This document shows, piece by piece, positions 1-7,365 of a DNA stretch of 37,048 bases (position 1 is the stretch's first letter; each line of letters starts with the position of its first letter). The stretch is taken from positions 8,966-46,013 of the forward strand of contig CADCJO010000022.1 in assembly GCA_902801765.1 (NCBI GenBank). Direction: 5' to 3'. Below the pieces are notes generated by a model. That model was not told where the DNA came from. It worked only from the letters and a program-made list of their open reading frames with translations, and did not search any database. A program made the translations under genes and the position numbers. Source of the stretch: an uncultured Eubacteriales bacterium (GTDB lineage Bacteria > Bacillota > Clostridia > Christensenellales > Aristaeellaceae).

Positions 1-29
1 CACAATCAAGCTGCTTCCGCTATTGAGGT

Positions 30-81
30 CCAGGAGATGAAATCTCCTGGTGCAGGTGCACGAGGGCCGCATAGGCCCTCG
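30..81. repeat. Two adjacent perfect hairpins in the left-edge non-coding stretch
   Basis: Positions 30-38 and 42-50 form a perfect 9-bp stem with a 3-nt loop. Positions 61-68 and 74-81 form a perfect 8-bp GC-rich stem with a 5-nt loop. Neither is followed by a T-run on either strand, so a simple intrinsic terminator is not supported. They lie downstream of the minus-strand spoIVFB gene. The rest of 1-134 shows no gene; the window edge prevents saying whether this is part of a longer repeat. Confidence 0.6.
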
Positions 82-134
82 CCCCGTAGTGTATTAAAGT
101 GCCCATTAAAGCCCTTCCTCTCCGCTGCTCTCTC

Positions 135-1043
135 TTACCGTGTCAGGGTCATCTCCACAGCCGCGGTATGATCATGCGTCAGGATACTGCCCAGGCTTTC
201 GTCGTGGCGGCTGAGAACAGCTTCGCAAAAAGCCTTTTCCTCGATCATACCCAGCCTCGTCATCCCGTCCGGCGACAGCACGTGGATCATGTGGTATTTC
301 CCCGGCGTCAGCCTGCCCAGCAGGGACCGCACCGGCATTTCCGCGCCTGCGGCCACCGTTTCCACAGGCAGCACCATCTGCCGCTCCAGTTTCTGGCGGC
401 GGGCAATCAGGCTGGTAATGTACTTCGCGGTGCCATGCCTGCCCTCCACCGCCGCCGCATACAGCAGATACAGCCCGGCAAAAGCGGGAGCAAACACGAG
501 CTTTCCCTGCAAGGCAAAGATCAGCGTCAGGCCGCAGAGCAAAAGCCCGATAACAGAGGAAGTCAGCATCATTCCCTTTGCCGTTTCCCGGCCGGGAAAG
601 AATCTGTTCAGCCCAATGCGGAGCATCTGTCCGCCATCCAGCGGCATCGCGGGGAGCAGGTTGATCAGCAGCAGCGTCAGGTTAGCATGGATAAAAGCGC
701 CGGTGAGTTCAAAGGGAATCACGCCCCGCCGATACAGAAACGGCGCCAGAATGATCCCGGCCAGATTCGCCAGCGGCCCTGCCGCGGCCAGCAGGAAGCG
801 GGGCAGCGGCGGCGCTGTATTCAGGTTTGTCACCGTCATCAGCCCGCCCAGCGGCGTGATTTCCAGTTCATCGATCCGCAGACGAAACCACCGTGCCAGG
901 AGCAAATGCCCCGCCTCGTGCAGCGCCAGGGCAGCCAGGGAGGGCGCCAGCCTTTCCCCCATGCCGCTTACAGCCCCGGCAATCAGCAGCACCGGCAGCA
1001 GCGGATGCGCGCGGACCCGACAGCCGCCCACCCGCAGCGTCAT
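135..1043 (-). CDS. spoIVFB: SpoIVFB-like site-2 (M50) intramembrane metalloprotease
   Basis: 302 aa membrane protease of the M50 family. The zinc-binding HEAGH motif is at residues 42-46 in a hydrophobic helix, followed by an AAAGPLANLAG segment and the third ligand region NLLPAMPLDGG near residue 130. The C-terminal ~80 residues form a soluble domain (VETVAAGAEMPVRSLL region). In Bacillus, SpoIVFB cleaves pro-sigma-K in the mother cell during sporulation and is held in check by SpoIVFA and BofA. The gene overlaps the upstream spoIVFA-like gene by 4 bp (ATGA), typical of this translationally coupled pair. Start ATG at 1043 has GAGGAAAG just upstream. No sigK or bofA is in the window. The family is clear from the motif and gene pair; the sporulation role is inferred from context. 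Confidence 0.85.
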   Translation of the reverse strand: MTLRVGGCRVRAHPLLPVLLIAGAVSGMGERLAPSLAALALHEAGHLLLARWFRLRIDELEITPLGGLMTVTNLNTAPPLPRFLLAAAGPLANLAGIILAPFLYRRGVIPFELTGAFIHANLTLLLINLLPAMPLDGGQMLRIGLNRFFPGRETAKGMMLTSSVIGLLLCGLTLIFALQGKLVFAPAFAGLYLLYAAAVEGRHGTAKYITSLIARRQKLERQMVLPVETVAAGAEMPVRSLLGRLTPGKYHMIHVLSPDGMTRLGMIEEKAFCEAVLSRHDESLGSILTHDHTAAVEMTLTR

Positions 1044-1693
1044 GGTCTTTCCTCCCCTCGAAGCGAAAGCATGGCCGTCGGATCAATCGCCCGCCCTGCC
1101 CGTCGCACCTCCACCAACGCCTGCTGACCGGCCAGCGCTGTGCCGAGGCAGGTTTGCGCGGTTACCTCGTCCCCTTCCCGGACGCTGACCGACCCAAGGT
1201 TGTAATACAGGCTTTCCAGCCCGTTTTCATGCCGCACCCGCACGACGCGCTCCTCCTCCAGCCCATGCGCCACGCTCATCACCTGGCCCGCCGACACCGC
1301 ATACACGCCCCCATTGTCCGCATTGTAACCCAGATACGGTTCCGTTTCGCTCCACGCGTGAACGACTGAACCGAAGCACGGCGCGGTCAGTTCAGCCTGC
1401 AGATCGGATTCAAAAAACACCGCCATGCTTTCGGGCAGCAGATTGCTCACAAAGCTGATTTTTCCCAGGCTGCTGTCCCAATTGGCGTCGATCATTTGCT
1501 GCACTGCCGTTATCACAGTCTGGCCCGAAGGCAGCTGCGCGTTCCGCACGCCGACCACCATCAGCGTCAGGATGCCGGCAAAGGCGCAGTTTCTCGCCAG
1601 TTTTTCTCCCCAAGAAGGCTTTTGGGCCGCGTGCCGGCAGCCGGCAGCCCGTTCCGGTTCCGCGCTTTCGCCGTGGTTCATGGGCTTGATCAT
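1040..1693 (-). CDS. spoIVFA: SpoIVFA-like / M23-type (LytM-fold) membrane protein
   Basis: 217 aa protein with a charged cytoplasmic N-terminus, one transmembrane segment near residues 34-50 (FAGILTLMVVGV) and a C-terminal degenerate LytM/M23 domain from about residue 105 (GSVVHAW, GGVYAVSAGQVMSV, VRVRHENGLESLYYNL, VREGDEVTAQTCLGTA). The canonical zinc ligands are not apparent, as expected for SpoIVFA, which uses this fold for protein contacts rather than hydrolysis. It is immediately upstream of and 4 bp overlapping with the M50 protease, so the known inhibitor/anchor role for SpoIVFB is the natural inference. Start ATG 1693 is preceded by AGGGGG at suitable distance; ATG 1681 is a possible alternative. 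Confidence 0.75.
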   Translation of the reverse strand: MIKPMNHGESAEPERAAGCRHAAQKPSWGEKLARNCAFAGILTLMVVGVRNAQLPSGQTVITAVQQMIDANWDSSLGKISFVSNLLPESMAVFFESDLQAELTAPCFGSVVHAWSETEPYLGYNADNGGVYAVSAGQVMSVAHGLEEERVVRVRHENGLESLYYNLGSVSVREGDEVTAQTCLGTALAGQQALVEVRRAGRAIDPTAMLSLRGEERP

Positions 1694-1767
1694 TTCAACA
1701 CACCCCCTGTCGCTTCATCCTATGAAACGAAAACGGCATTCATGCTGAAAACTTCTTGTGCGGGGAA

Positions 1768-1796
1768 TTGCTTTTTGCCACAAGGTATGGTATAGT
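1768..1796 (+). promoter_or_regulatory. Putative housekeeping promoter of rnhA
   Basis: TTGCTT at 1768-1773 and TATAGT at 1791-1796 are separated by 17 bp, a few tens of bases upstream of the RNase HI start. The -10 is close to consensus, the -35 only partly so. Confidence 0.45.
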
Positions 1797-1832
1797 TGTC
1801 AGGCATGAATGGACAGGGAGGCTTTGGCAGGC

Positions 1833-2339
1833 ATGAGCGAAACGCTGAAATCAGTTGAAATCTTTACCGACGGCGCGTGTTCCGGCAATCCCGGCCCCGG
1901 CGGCTGGGCGGCGATTTTGCGCTATGGTAATCACGAATTGGAAATCAGCGGCAGCATGCCCCAGACCACCAACAACCGGATGGAAGTGTTCGCCGTCATC
2001 AGCGCTTTGGGTAAGCTGAAGACCCGCTGCAATGTGACGGTGTATTCGGATTCTTCGTACCTGGTGAATGCTTTCAATGAACACTGGCTGGACAACTGGC
2101 AGCGCCGGGGCTGGAAAACCAGCGAAGGCAAGCCGGTGGAAAATCAGGATCTGTGGCGGCTGCTGCTGCTCACCATCAGCAAGAAGGGCCACAGCGTGAC
2201 CTTCCGCAAGGTGAAGGGCCATTCCGACCACCCGGAAAACAACCGCTGCGACGCTCTGGCGCGGGGAGCCATTCAGCAGTACCTTTCCCGCAATCCCGAT
2301 CTGGGCGACCCGGAGCATATGAATATTCAGCACTCGTGA
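1833..2339 (+). CDS. rnhA: Ribonuclease HI
   Basis: 168 aa, a full-length type 1 RNase H that degrades the RNA strand of RNA-DNA hybrids (Okazaki primers, R-loops). The catalytic carboxylates are all visible: FTDGACSGNPGPGG near the N-terminus, TTNNRMEV (Glu), VYSDSSYLVN (Asp) and NNRCDALARG (Asp), together with the VKGHSDHPEN loop carrying the active-site histidine. I chose ATG 1833 because it gives the usual family N-terminus and has GGGAGG at 1816-1821 upstream; an in-frame ATG at 1809 would add 8 residues but places that RBS inside the gene. It is transcribed alone and ends at a strong terminator. Confidence 0.93.
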   Translation: MSETLKSVEIFTDGACSGNPGPGGWAAILRYGNHELEISGSMPQTTNNRMEVFAVISALGKLKTRCNVTVYSDSSYLVNAFNEHWLDNWQRRGWKTSEGKPVENQDLWRLLLLTISKKGHSVTFRKVKGHSDHPENNRCDALARGAIQQYLSRNPDLGDPEHMNIQHS

Positions 2340-2344
2340 AATGA

Positions 2345-2367
2345 CGCCGAGGATTCGGCGCTTTTTT
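2345..2367 (+). terminator. Intrinsic terminator after rnhA
   Basis: A 6-bp GC-rich stem (CGCCGA / TCGGCG) with a 4-nt loop is followed directly by a C and six T residues, 5 bp after the rnhA stop codon. Confidence 0.85.
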
Positions 2368-2368
2368 C

Positions 2369-2397
2369 TTGTAAAACAGGCCGGAACGGTTTATAAT
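2369..2397 (+). promoter_or_regulatory. Sigma-A-type promoter of prsW
   Basis: TTGTAA at 2369-2374 and a perfect TATAAT at 2392-2397, spacing 17 bp, begin right after the rnhA terminator and sit 38 bp before the prsW start. Confidence 0.75.
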
Positions 2398-2434
2398 ATA
2401 CCCGTACCAACCACTGGAAAAGAAGGGCGACGCA

Positions 2435-3145
2435 ATGATCGTGTATTCCTCTGTGCAGTTGATTCTGGTGGCCGCGGCGGTCATCCCGGCCGTGGCCCTG
2501 ATGCTGTATGTGTATAAAGCGGACAAACTGGAAAAGGAGCCGACAACGCTTTTGTGGCGGCTGATTTTGCAGGGAATTATCTCCACGGCTTTGGCTGTGT
2601 TCACGGAGCGTTTAGGCGCGCAGTTGCTTGGCGGCATTTTCAGAAAGAACACGTTCCTTTATCAGATCGTGTTCTATTTCCTGGTGGTCGGCCTGTCGGA
2701 GGAAGGGTTTAAGTACCTGCTGCTCAAGCGCCGCACCTGGGATTCGCCCTATTTCAACTGCCGCTTTGACGGCGTGGTGTACGCGGTGTTTGTTTCGATG
2801 GGCTTCGCGCTGTGGGAAAACATTGATTACGTGGTGATGTACGGCCTGGAGACCGCCCTCGTCCGCGCGCTGACCGCCGTGCCGGGCCACGCCTGCTTCG
2901 GTGTGTTCATGGGCGCGTGGTATGGTCTGGCCAAGTCTCATGAACGGCACGGCCACGCACAGTACAGCAAAACCTGCCGGTATCTGGCGGTCATCTGTCC
3001 TGTCCTGCTGCATGGACTGTATGACCTGATCGCCACGCTGGACCGGAGCGACCTGGCGCTGATATTCATCGGCTTCATCGGCGTCATGTTCGCGGCGGCG
3101 TACCGGACGGTGAAAAAGCTGTCCAGGCAGGACAGATATATCTGA
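2435..3145 (+). CDS. prsW: PrsW-family intramembrane metalloprotease
   Basis: 236 aa polytopic membrane protein of the PrsW (M82, CPBP-like superfamily) group. The conserved blocks are visible in order: an N-terminal membrane helix, YKADKLEKEP after it, the GLSEEGFKYLLLKR motif with paired glutamates near residues 89-90, FDGVVYAVFVSMGFALWEN (second motif), PGHACFGVFMGAWYG (third, His) and LLHGLYDL (fourth, His). In Bacillus subtilis PrsW makes the site-1 cut of the anti-sigma factor RsiW; in Clostridioides it acts on RsiT. No anti-sigma/sigma pair is adjacent, so the substrate cannot be named. AGAAGGG upstream of ATG 2435 fits as RBS. It converges on the sugar transferase and shares a terminator with it. 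Confidence 0.85.
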   Translation: MIVYSSVQLILVAAAVIPAVALMLYVYKADKLEKEPTTLLWRLILQGIISTALAVFTERLGAQLLGGIFRKNTFLYQIVFYFLVVGLSEEGFKYLLLKRRTWDSPYFNCRFDGVVYAVFVSMGFALWENIDYVVMYGLETALVRALTAVPGHACFGVFMGAWYGLAKSHERHGHAQYSKTCRYLAVICPVLLHGLYDLIATLDRSDLALIFIGFIGVMFAAAYRTVKKLSRQDRYI

Positions 3146-3160
3146 CAGCAAGAAGAAAAG

Positions 3161-3198
3161 CGCGGCCATACGGAAGGTTTCCGTACAGCCGCGTTTTT
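3161..3198. terminator. Bidirectional terminator between prsW and sugar transferase
   Basis: CGCGGC pairs with GCCGCG, with an inner ACGGAA/TTCCGT stem, forming a long interrupted hairpin. Plus-strand side is followed by TTTTTATTTTTT; the minus-strand side is followed by a T-rich run, so both convergent genes can use it. Confidence 0.8.
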
Positions 3199-4600
3199 AT
3201 TTTTTCTTTTTTCTGCTTACTTTTTCGTTGTTGATCATACCGCCGAAAAACGTTTGGAACAGGATGCGCAGATCGAGCCAGACGCTCCAGTTTTCGATAT
3301 ACCACAGGTCGTATTTCACCCGTTCCTCAATATCGGTATCTCCGCGCAGGCCGTTGATCTGCGCCCAGCCGGTGATGCCGGGCTTGACTTGGTGCTTGAC
3401 CATATAAAACGGAATCGTTTCCCTGAACCGCTCCACGAAAAACGGAAGCTCCGGCCGAGGCCCCACCAGGCTCATATCGCCCTTGAACACATTCCACAGC
3501 TGCGGCAGCTCGTCCAGGCTGGTCTTTCGCAGCAGGCTGCCAAACGCCGTGCGCCGGTTATCCTCCTGGGTGCTCCAGGCGGTTGTTTCCTCCCCGTTGA
3601 CCTTCATGCTGCGGAATTTGAGCATCTTGAATTCCTGCCGCTTATAGCCGACGCGTACCTGCTTGAACAGAACGGGACCGGGGCTGGACAGCTTCACGCC
3701 CAGCGCGATCAGCACCAGGAAGGGACTCAGCACGATCAGTCCCAGGCCGCTGGCCGCCAGGTCAAACAGGCGTTTGGCCGTCGCCCAGCCCACGTTTTCC
3801 AGCCGGTTCGCCCGCATGTTGATCAGCTTGCTGCGGCCTACGTTTTCGATGACGGGGTTCGCTGGAATAATATCGTTATAAAAAGGAATGACGGAATACT
3901 TGACGCCGTTCTTTTCGCACACGCCAATCAGATCGCGGATGCGTGCATATTCCTCAGGCTCCAGGGCGATGACCGCTTCGTCGATATCCGTGCGGGCAAG
4001 CACTGCGTCCGCTTCGTCGAATGTACCGAGATACGCTTTGGTGTCCTTATGCTTTTCGCCCATATAGCCCAGGAGGCGAATGCCCAGTCCCTGCTCGCTG
4101 ATGACGTCCTCCGCGTACTGCTTCGCCAGCCTGCCGGTGCCGATCACGATTTCCTGCTTGATGTTAAAGCCCCGGTCCCGCAGCCGCTTCATAATCAAGC
4201 GCATGGCGGCGTATTTCAGGCTCAATGCGGCAACGCTTGTGCCATAGAAAATAAACAGCACGCCGCGGGAGAATTCCTGTAAACGGAACAGGTACAGCAG
4301 GAAAGAGCTGATAAGGAGCGTGGCGGTCGTTCCGATCAGGATGATTTTCAGCTTCCATCTCAGCTTTCGCGCACGGGTTGAACCGCCGTAAAATCCGACC
4401 GACATAAAGAAGACGGACAGCGCGACAGAATAAACGAAGGAAGTCAGCAGCATCCGACCGCTGATCGTGGCCATATTGACATAATCCCCGTTCCGCCATA
4501 CCAGCCAGAACCAGGACGAAAAGGCATAGCAGACGATCACCAGCAGAATATCCAGCATCTGGTTCAGTCTGTTGAAAAAAGCCTGATTTTCCCGAATCAT
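3197..4600 (-). CDS. Polyprenyl glycosylphosphotransferase (WcaJ/CpsE-like initiating sugar transferase)
   Basis: 467 aa. The N-terminal half has about four membrane helices (DILLVIVCYAFSSWFWLVW and following) and a Rossmann-like CoA-binding-type domain beginning VIGTGRLAKQY. The C-terminal bacterial sugar transferase domain carries KRLFDLAASGLGL, LKFRSM, TSLDELPQLWNVF, GDMSLVGPRPE and KPGITGWAQINGLRG, the full set for PF02397. Such enzymes transfer a hexose-1-phosphate to undecaprenyl phosphate to start exopolysaccharide, capsule or glycan synthesis at the membrane. The specific sugar cannot be read from sequence. It is an isolated gene: no other glycosyltransferases or flippase are nearby. 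Start ATG 4600 is preferred for the membrane N-terminus, with AGGAGG about 15 nt upstream; ATG 4630 is possible but puts that RBS inside the gene. Confidence 0.85.
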   Translation of the reverse strand: MIRENQAFFNRLNQMLDILLVIVCYAFSSWFWLVWRNGDYVNMATISGRMLLTSFVYSVALSVFFMSVGFYGGSTRARKLRWKLKIILIGTTATLLISSFLLYLFRLQEFSRGVLFIFYGTSVAALSLKYAAMRLIMKRLRDRGFNIKQEIVIGTGRLAKQYAEDVISEQGLGIRLLGYMGEKHKDTKAYLGTFDEADAVLARTDIDEAVIALEPEEYARIRDLIGVCEKNGVKYSVIPFYNDIIPANPVIENVGRSKLINMRANRLENVGWATAKRLFDLAASGLGLIVLSPFLVLIALGVKLSSPGPVLFKQVRVGYKRQEFKMLKFRSMKVNGEETTAWSTQEDNRRTAFGSLLRKTSLDELPQLWNVFKGDMSLVGPRPELPFFVERFRETIPFYMVKHQVKPGITGWAQINGLRGDTDIEERVKYDLWYIENWSVWLDLRILFQTFFGGMINNEKVSRKKKK

Positions 4601-4668
4601 GCCTGCTTTTGTACCCCTCCTGCAAATCATCAGAAAACGGAGCGGACCGACCCGTTTTCCTTCATTTT

Positions 4669-4697
4669 ATAATAGCATAAGTAAACCGCAAAGTCTA
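4669..4697 (-). promoter_or_regulatory. Putative promoter of the sugar transferase
   Basis: On the minus strand TAGACT (4697-4692) and TATTAT (4674-4669) are spaced by 17 bp, about 70 bp before the start codon. Confidence 0.45.
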
Positions 4698-4779
4698 CCT
4701 CAATTTTGCGCCGGTCGCTTTATTCCGAAAAAGATGTTTCGTATCAGGCAATGGCGGATTTGGGCTGCCCCGTTTTTCC

Positions 4780-4807
4780 TTGACAAATCGGGGAAATCCA
4801 TTATGAT
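4780..4807 (+). promoter_or_regulatory. Sigma-A-type promoter of nudC
   Basis: A perfect TTGACA at 4780-4785 and TATGAT at 4802-4807, spacing 16 bp, sit 53 bp upstream of the start codon. The AGGAGG RBS lies 8 nt before ATG 4861. Confidence 0.75.
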
Positions 4808-4860
4808 GGCAGAGGGATGCTTCATCGCCCGCTCAGGAAAGCGCATAGGAGGTTCATGCT

Positions 4861-5715
4861 ATGATTCAGGATATCGCCCCATCCAGGCTGATCAATCGCT
4901 TTGAGCATATCAGTCCGTCTGCGGACAGCGCGGTGATGTTTTTTCAGAAAAACAGGCTGCTCGTATGCTATGATGAAAAGCAGCGGTCGCTTTCCTTCCC
5001 GCGCTATGGGGACGCTTCGGCCAGCGCCATTTATCTTTTTCGGATCGATGACCGGGCATTTTTCCTGGTTTCCGATTTTTCTCCCCTGCCGGAAGGCTAT
5101 TCCTTTCTCAGCCTGCAGGAAATCAGAAGCCTCCCGTTAAGCGGAAACGCGGATATATTTGCCGTTTACAGCGCGTTTCATCTGCATCAATGGTACGCGG
5201 CCAGCCGTTTCTGCGGCGTATGCGGAGGAAGAATGGAGCATGACGCCGTGGAACGCGCCATGTACTGCCCCGCCTGCGGCGCCAAGGTATATCCACGCAT
5301 CAATCCCGCCGTGATCATCGGCGTGACGAACGGCGACAGACTGCTCCTGACCAAATACAAAACAGGCTTTGCCCACAACGCGCTGGTGGCCGGGTTCACG
5401 GAGTTCGGGGAAACGCTGGAGCAAACCGTGGCCCGGGAAGTGATGGAGGAAGTGGGCCTGCGGGTGAAGCATATTCGCTATTACAGGTCCCAGCCCTGGG
5501 GCGTGGCGGCGGATATTCTGGCGGGCTTTTTCTGCCAGGTGGACGGGGACGATGCCATCCGCATGGATGCGTCCGAGCTCAAATACGCTGAATGGGTGCG
5601 GCGGGAGGACATCGTGCTGCAGCCCAACGATTACAGCCTGACCAATGAAATGATGCGTCTGTTCAAGGAAAACAAAGCGGAGTCCTTCTATCTTCGCCAG
5701 GAAATGCCGTTTTGA
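4861..5715 (+). CDS. nudC: NudC-type NADH pyrophosphatase / NAD-cap decapping Nudix hydrolase
   Basis: 284 aa with the three-part NudC layout: an N-terminal NUDIX-like domain, a four-cysteine zinc ribbon around residues 119-140 (CGVCGG ... CPACG), and a C-terminal Nudix domain starting PRINPAVI. The Nudix box reads GFTEFGETLEQTVAREVMEE followed by VGL, containing the REVMEEVG catalytic core. SQPWG after it corresponds to the SQPW substrate motif typical of the NADH-specific subfamily. The enzyme hydrolyses NAD(H) to NMN(H) and AMP and removes NAD caps from RNA. Its last 28 bp overlap the 3' end of convergent comF. The gene has its own strong promoter. Confidence 0.88.
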   Translation: MIQDIAPSRLINRFEHISPSADSAVMFFQKNRLLVCYDEKQRSLSFPRYGDASASAIYLFRIDDRAFFLVSDFSPLPEGYSFLSLQEIRSLPLSGNADIFAVYSAFHLHQWYAASRFCGVCGGRMEHDAVERAMYCPACGAKVYPRINPAVIIGVTNGDRLLLTKYKTGFAHNALVAGFTEFGETLEQTVAREVMEEVGLRVKHIRYYRSQPWGVAADILAGFFCQVDGDDAIRMDASELKYAEWVRREDIVLQPNDYSLTNEMMRLFKENKAESFYLRQEMPF

Positions 5716-6473
5716 CGTTTCCTGTTCTTCTTTTGGCTTCCGCTTCTGTACACCGCCGCGGCAACGCAGAGGGATACGCTGTCCGCCCCGGCATCCATCA
5801 GCGTTTTCGCGCAGGCGCAGGCCGTGCTGCCCGAGGTGCGCACGTCGTCCACCAGCAGCACGCGCAGGCCTTCCGCGTCCTTCACGCAGGAAAACGCGTT
5901 TGCCACGTTGCGCTGGCGCATGGCAAACGGCGTTCTGCTTTGCGGCCTGTGATACCGGTCGCGCCGCAGCAGCTCCAGGGTCGGGATGCCCGTGCGGTCA
6001 GAGATTTCCTCGCACAGCAGCAGGGATTGATTGTATCCCCGTTCCGCCAGACGGAAGCGATGCAGCGGAACAGGCGTGATGCAGTCGAAATCCCTGTCGG
6101 GCAGCGCGTCTGCCATCGCGCTGCCCAGCAGCGGCGCCGCTTCTCCGCACTGCTTGAACTTGAGCTGGTGAATCAGCGTCCGCGCCTCTTTGCCGTACCG
6201 ATACGGCGCGTAGACCTTATGAATCGGTTTCATCATCGGGGAGCGGCAGAAGGCGCAGGGCTTGCCGCGTCTCACCGGGGAAAGGCAGCGCTCGCAGGCC
6301 TCCGGCGGCACCCGCATGCTTTTCAGCTTTTTCCGGCACGCTTCGCAAAGACAGTCCGAGGTGTCGGCCCGTCTGGGGTCGCCGCAGCAAAGGCAGCATG
6401 CCGCACGGGGGAAAAGCCATTCAGTTAGCGCGTTGATCAGCCTTTCAGCCCGCTCCCGAAGCCGCAGCGCCAT
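5688..6473 (-). CDS. comF: ComF-family phosphoribosyltransferase-like competence protein
   Basis: 261 aa. The N-terminus has a double zinc-finger region (CCLCCG, CLCEACRK, CERCLSP, CAFCR) and the C-terminal half is a type I phosphoribosyltransferase fold with the PRPP loop VLLVDDVRTSGSTACACAKTL, preceded by GYNQSLLLCEEI and RPQSRTPFAMRQRNVANAF. ComF proteins are needed for natural transformation, where they act with the ComFA helicase and PriA in handling incoming ssDNA. No comFA is adjacent here. A GGGGGAGA RBS precedes the ATG at 6473; upstream is an AT-rich stretch with a possible TATTAT -10 but no clear -35. The 3' end overlaps nudC by 28 bp tail to tail. Confidence 0.85.
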   Translation of the reverse strand: MALRLRERAERLINALTEWLFPRAACCLCCGDPRRADTSDCLCEACRKKLKSMRVPPEACERCLSPVRRGKPCAFCRSPMMKPIHKVYAPYRYGKEARTLIHQLKFKQCGEAAPLLGSAMADALPDRDFDCITPVPLHRFRLAERGYNQSLLLCEEISDRTGIPTLELLRRDRYHRPQSRTPFAMRQRNVANAFSCVKDAEGLRVLLVDDVRTSGSTACACAKTLMDAGADSVSLCVAAAVYRSGSQKKNRKRQNGISWRR

Positions 6474-6587
6474 TCGCTGTCTCCCCCTCTCATTTTATAT
6501 AATATGATAGATTTCTTTCTATTTTGAGCTGATTCCTGCCATAGTGTGCAAAATATGGAAATTTATCCGGAAAGTATTCCGCAAGCC

Positions 6588-6616
6588 TTGACACGATTGT
6601 ATAAAAAATGTATTAT
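6588..6616 (+). promoter_or_regulatory. Strong sigma-A-type promoter of the GntR gene
   Basis: Perfect TTGACA at 6588-6593, 17-bp spacer, TATTAT at 6611-6616. The predicted start of transcription falls at about 6622-6625. Confidence 0.75.
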
Positions 6617-6621
6617 ATTCC

Positions 6622-6631
6622 TTGTATACAA
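6622..6631. promoter_or_regulatory. Palindromic operator-like site TTGTATACAA
   Basis: A perfect 10-bp palindrome lies exactly at the predicted transcription start of the downstream GntR gene, 24 bp before its GTG codon. FadR/FCD-type GntR regulators commonly bind short palindromes with a TNGT...ACNA core, so autoregulation is a reasonable inference. The -35/-10 spacer also contains a TTGTATA half site at about 6597-6603. Confidence 0.55.
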
Positions 6632-6655
6632 TCCAAGCGTCAAGGAGGAATCATT

Positions 6656-7351
6656 GTGTCTTTTCAGTCTTTCGACACCAGTCTGGAAAGCCGCCCCATC
6701 CGGGACATCGCATATGAACAGTTGAAGCACGCTATTATTACCGGCCAGATTCCCGCCGGTTCCCGCATCGTGGAAACGATTTATGCCGAACAGCTGCACA
6801 TCAGCCGCACGCCCCTGCGGGAAGCGCTGCGTCGGCTGGAGCGGGACGGCCTGGTGGAATATGTGCTGCACCGCGGCGTGGTGGTGCGGGCGTTTACCAT
6901 TGAAGATATCGACGAAATATTCACCATCCGCAACGCCATGATGATGCTGATTCTTCCTTCCATCGTCCAGAACGCGACGGATGAAAAAATCCAGGAGCTG
7001 CGGGACATCCTGAAACAGATGGACGAGGAATACGAGCGCGCCGACGCCGACGCCCTGGCCATCAGCAACCGCCTGTTCCACGGCACGATGGAGCATATCT
7101 CCGACAAAATCCGCATTCTGCGGGTGATCGACAGCCAGGAAGAATATATCAAGCGTTTCCAGGCCACCACCATCGCCTCCGTCGTGCGGCGCAGCAACGC
7201 CCATCAGGAGCACCATGACATGGTGGATTTGCTGGAAAAGCGTGATTTGGAGGGGCTCAAAACCCTGTTCCAGCATCACTTTGAGGAAAGCAAGGAAACC
7301 TGCCTGAACGCCGTTCGGGCAAACAAACTGATCGAAATTCAGGACGAATAA
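6656..7351 (+). CDS. GntR-family transcriptional regulator, FCD (FadR) subfamily
   Basis: 231 aa. The N-terminal winged helix-turn-helix (about residues 15-75) contains IAYEQLKHAIITGQ, ETIYAEQLHISRTPLREALR and LERDGLVEYV with the GVVVRAF wing. The C-terminal ~150 residues are an all-helical FCD effector domain with the expected metal-ligand type residues (NRLFHGTMEHIS, HQEHHDMVDLLEKRD). The start is a GTG at 6656 with AAGGAGG 7 nt upstream; the reading frame extends further upstream, but there it would run through the promoter. FCD regulators sense organic acids, sugar acids or amino acids. The next gene, 14 bp downstream, encodes an oligopeptidase, so peptide or amino-acid control is possible but unproven. 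Confidence 0.88.
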   Translation: MSFQSFDTSLESRPIRDIAYEQLKHAIITGQIPAGSRIVETIYAEQLHISRTPLREALRRLERDGLVEYVLHRGVVVRAFTIEDIDEIFTIRNAMMMLILPSIVQNATDEKIQELRDILKQMDEEYERADADALAISNRLFHGTMEHISDKIRILRVIDSQEEYIKRFQATTIASVVRRSNAHQEHHDMVDLLEKRDLEGLKTLFQHHFEESKETCLNAVRANKLIEIQDE

Positions 7352-7365
7352 CGAGGAGGGTCACC

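Noticed and set aside
135-1369. Long plus-strand open frames opposite spoIVFB/spoIVFA
   Set aside because: They are antisense shadows of GC-rich genes: no RBS, arginine/proline/glutamine-rich low-complexity products, no family resemblance.
3254-4282. 342-codon plus-strand frame opposite the sugar transferase
   Set aside because: The minus-strand frame carries all conserved sugar-transferase motifs; the plus frame has none and is a mirror open frame.
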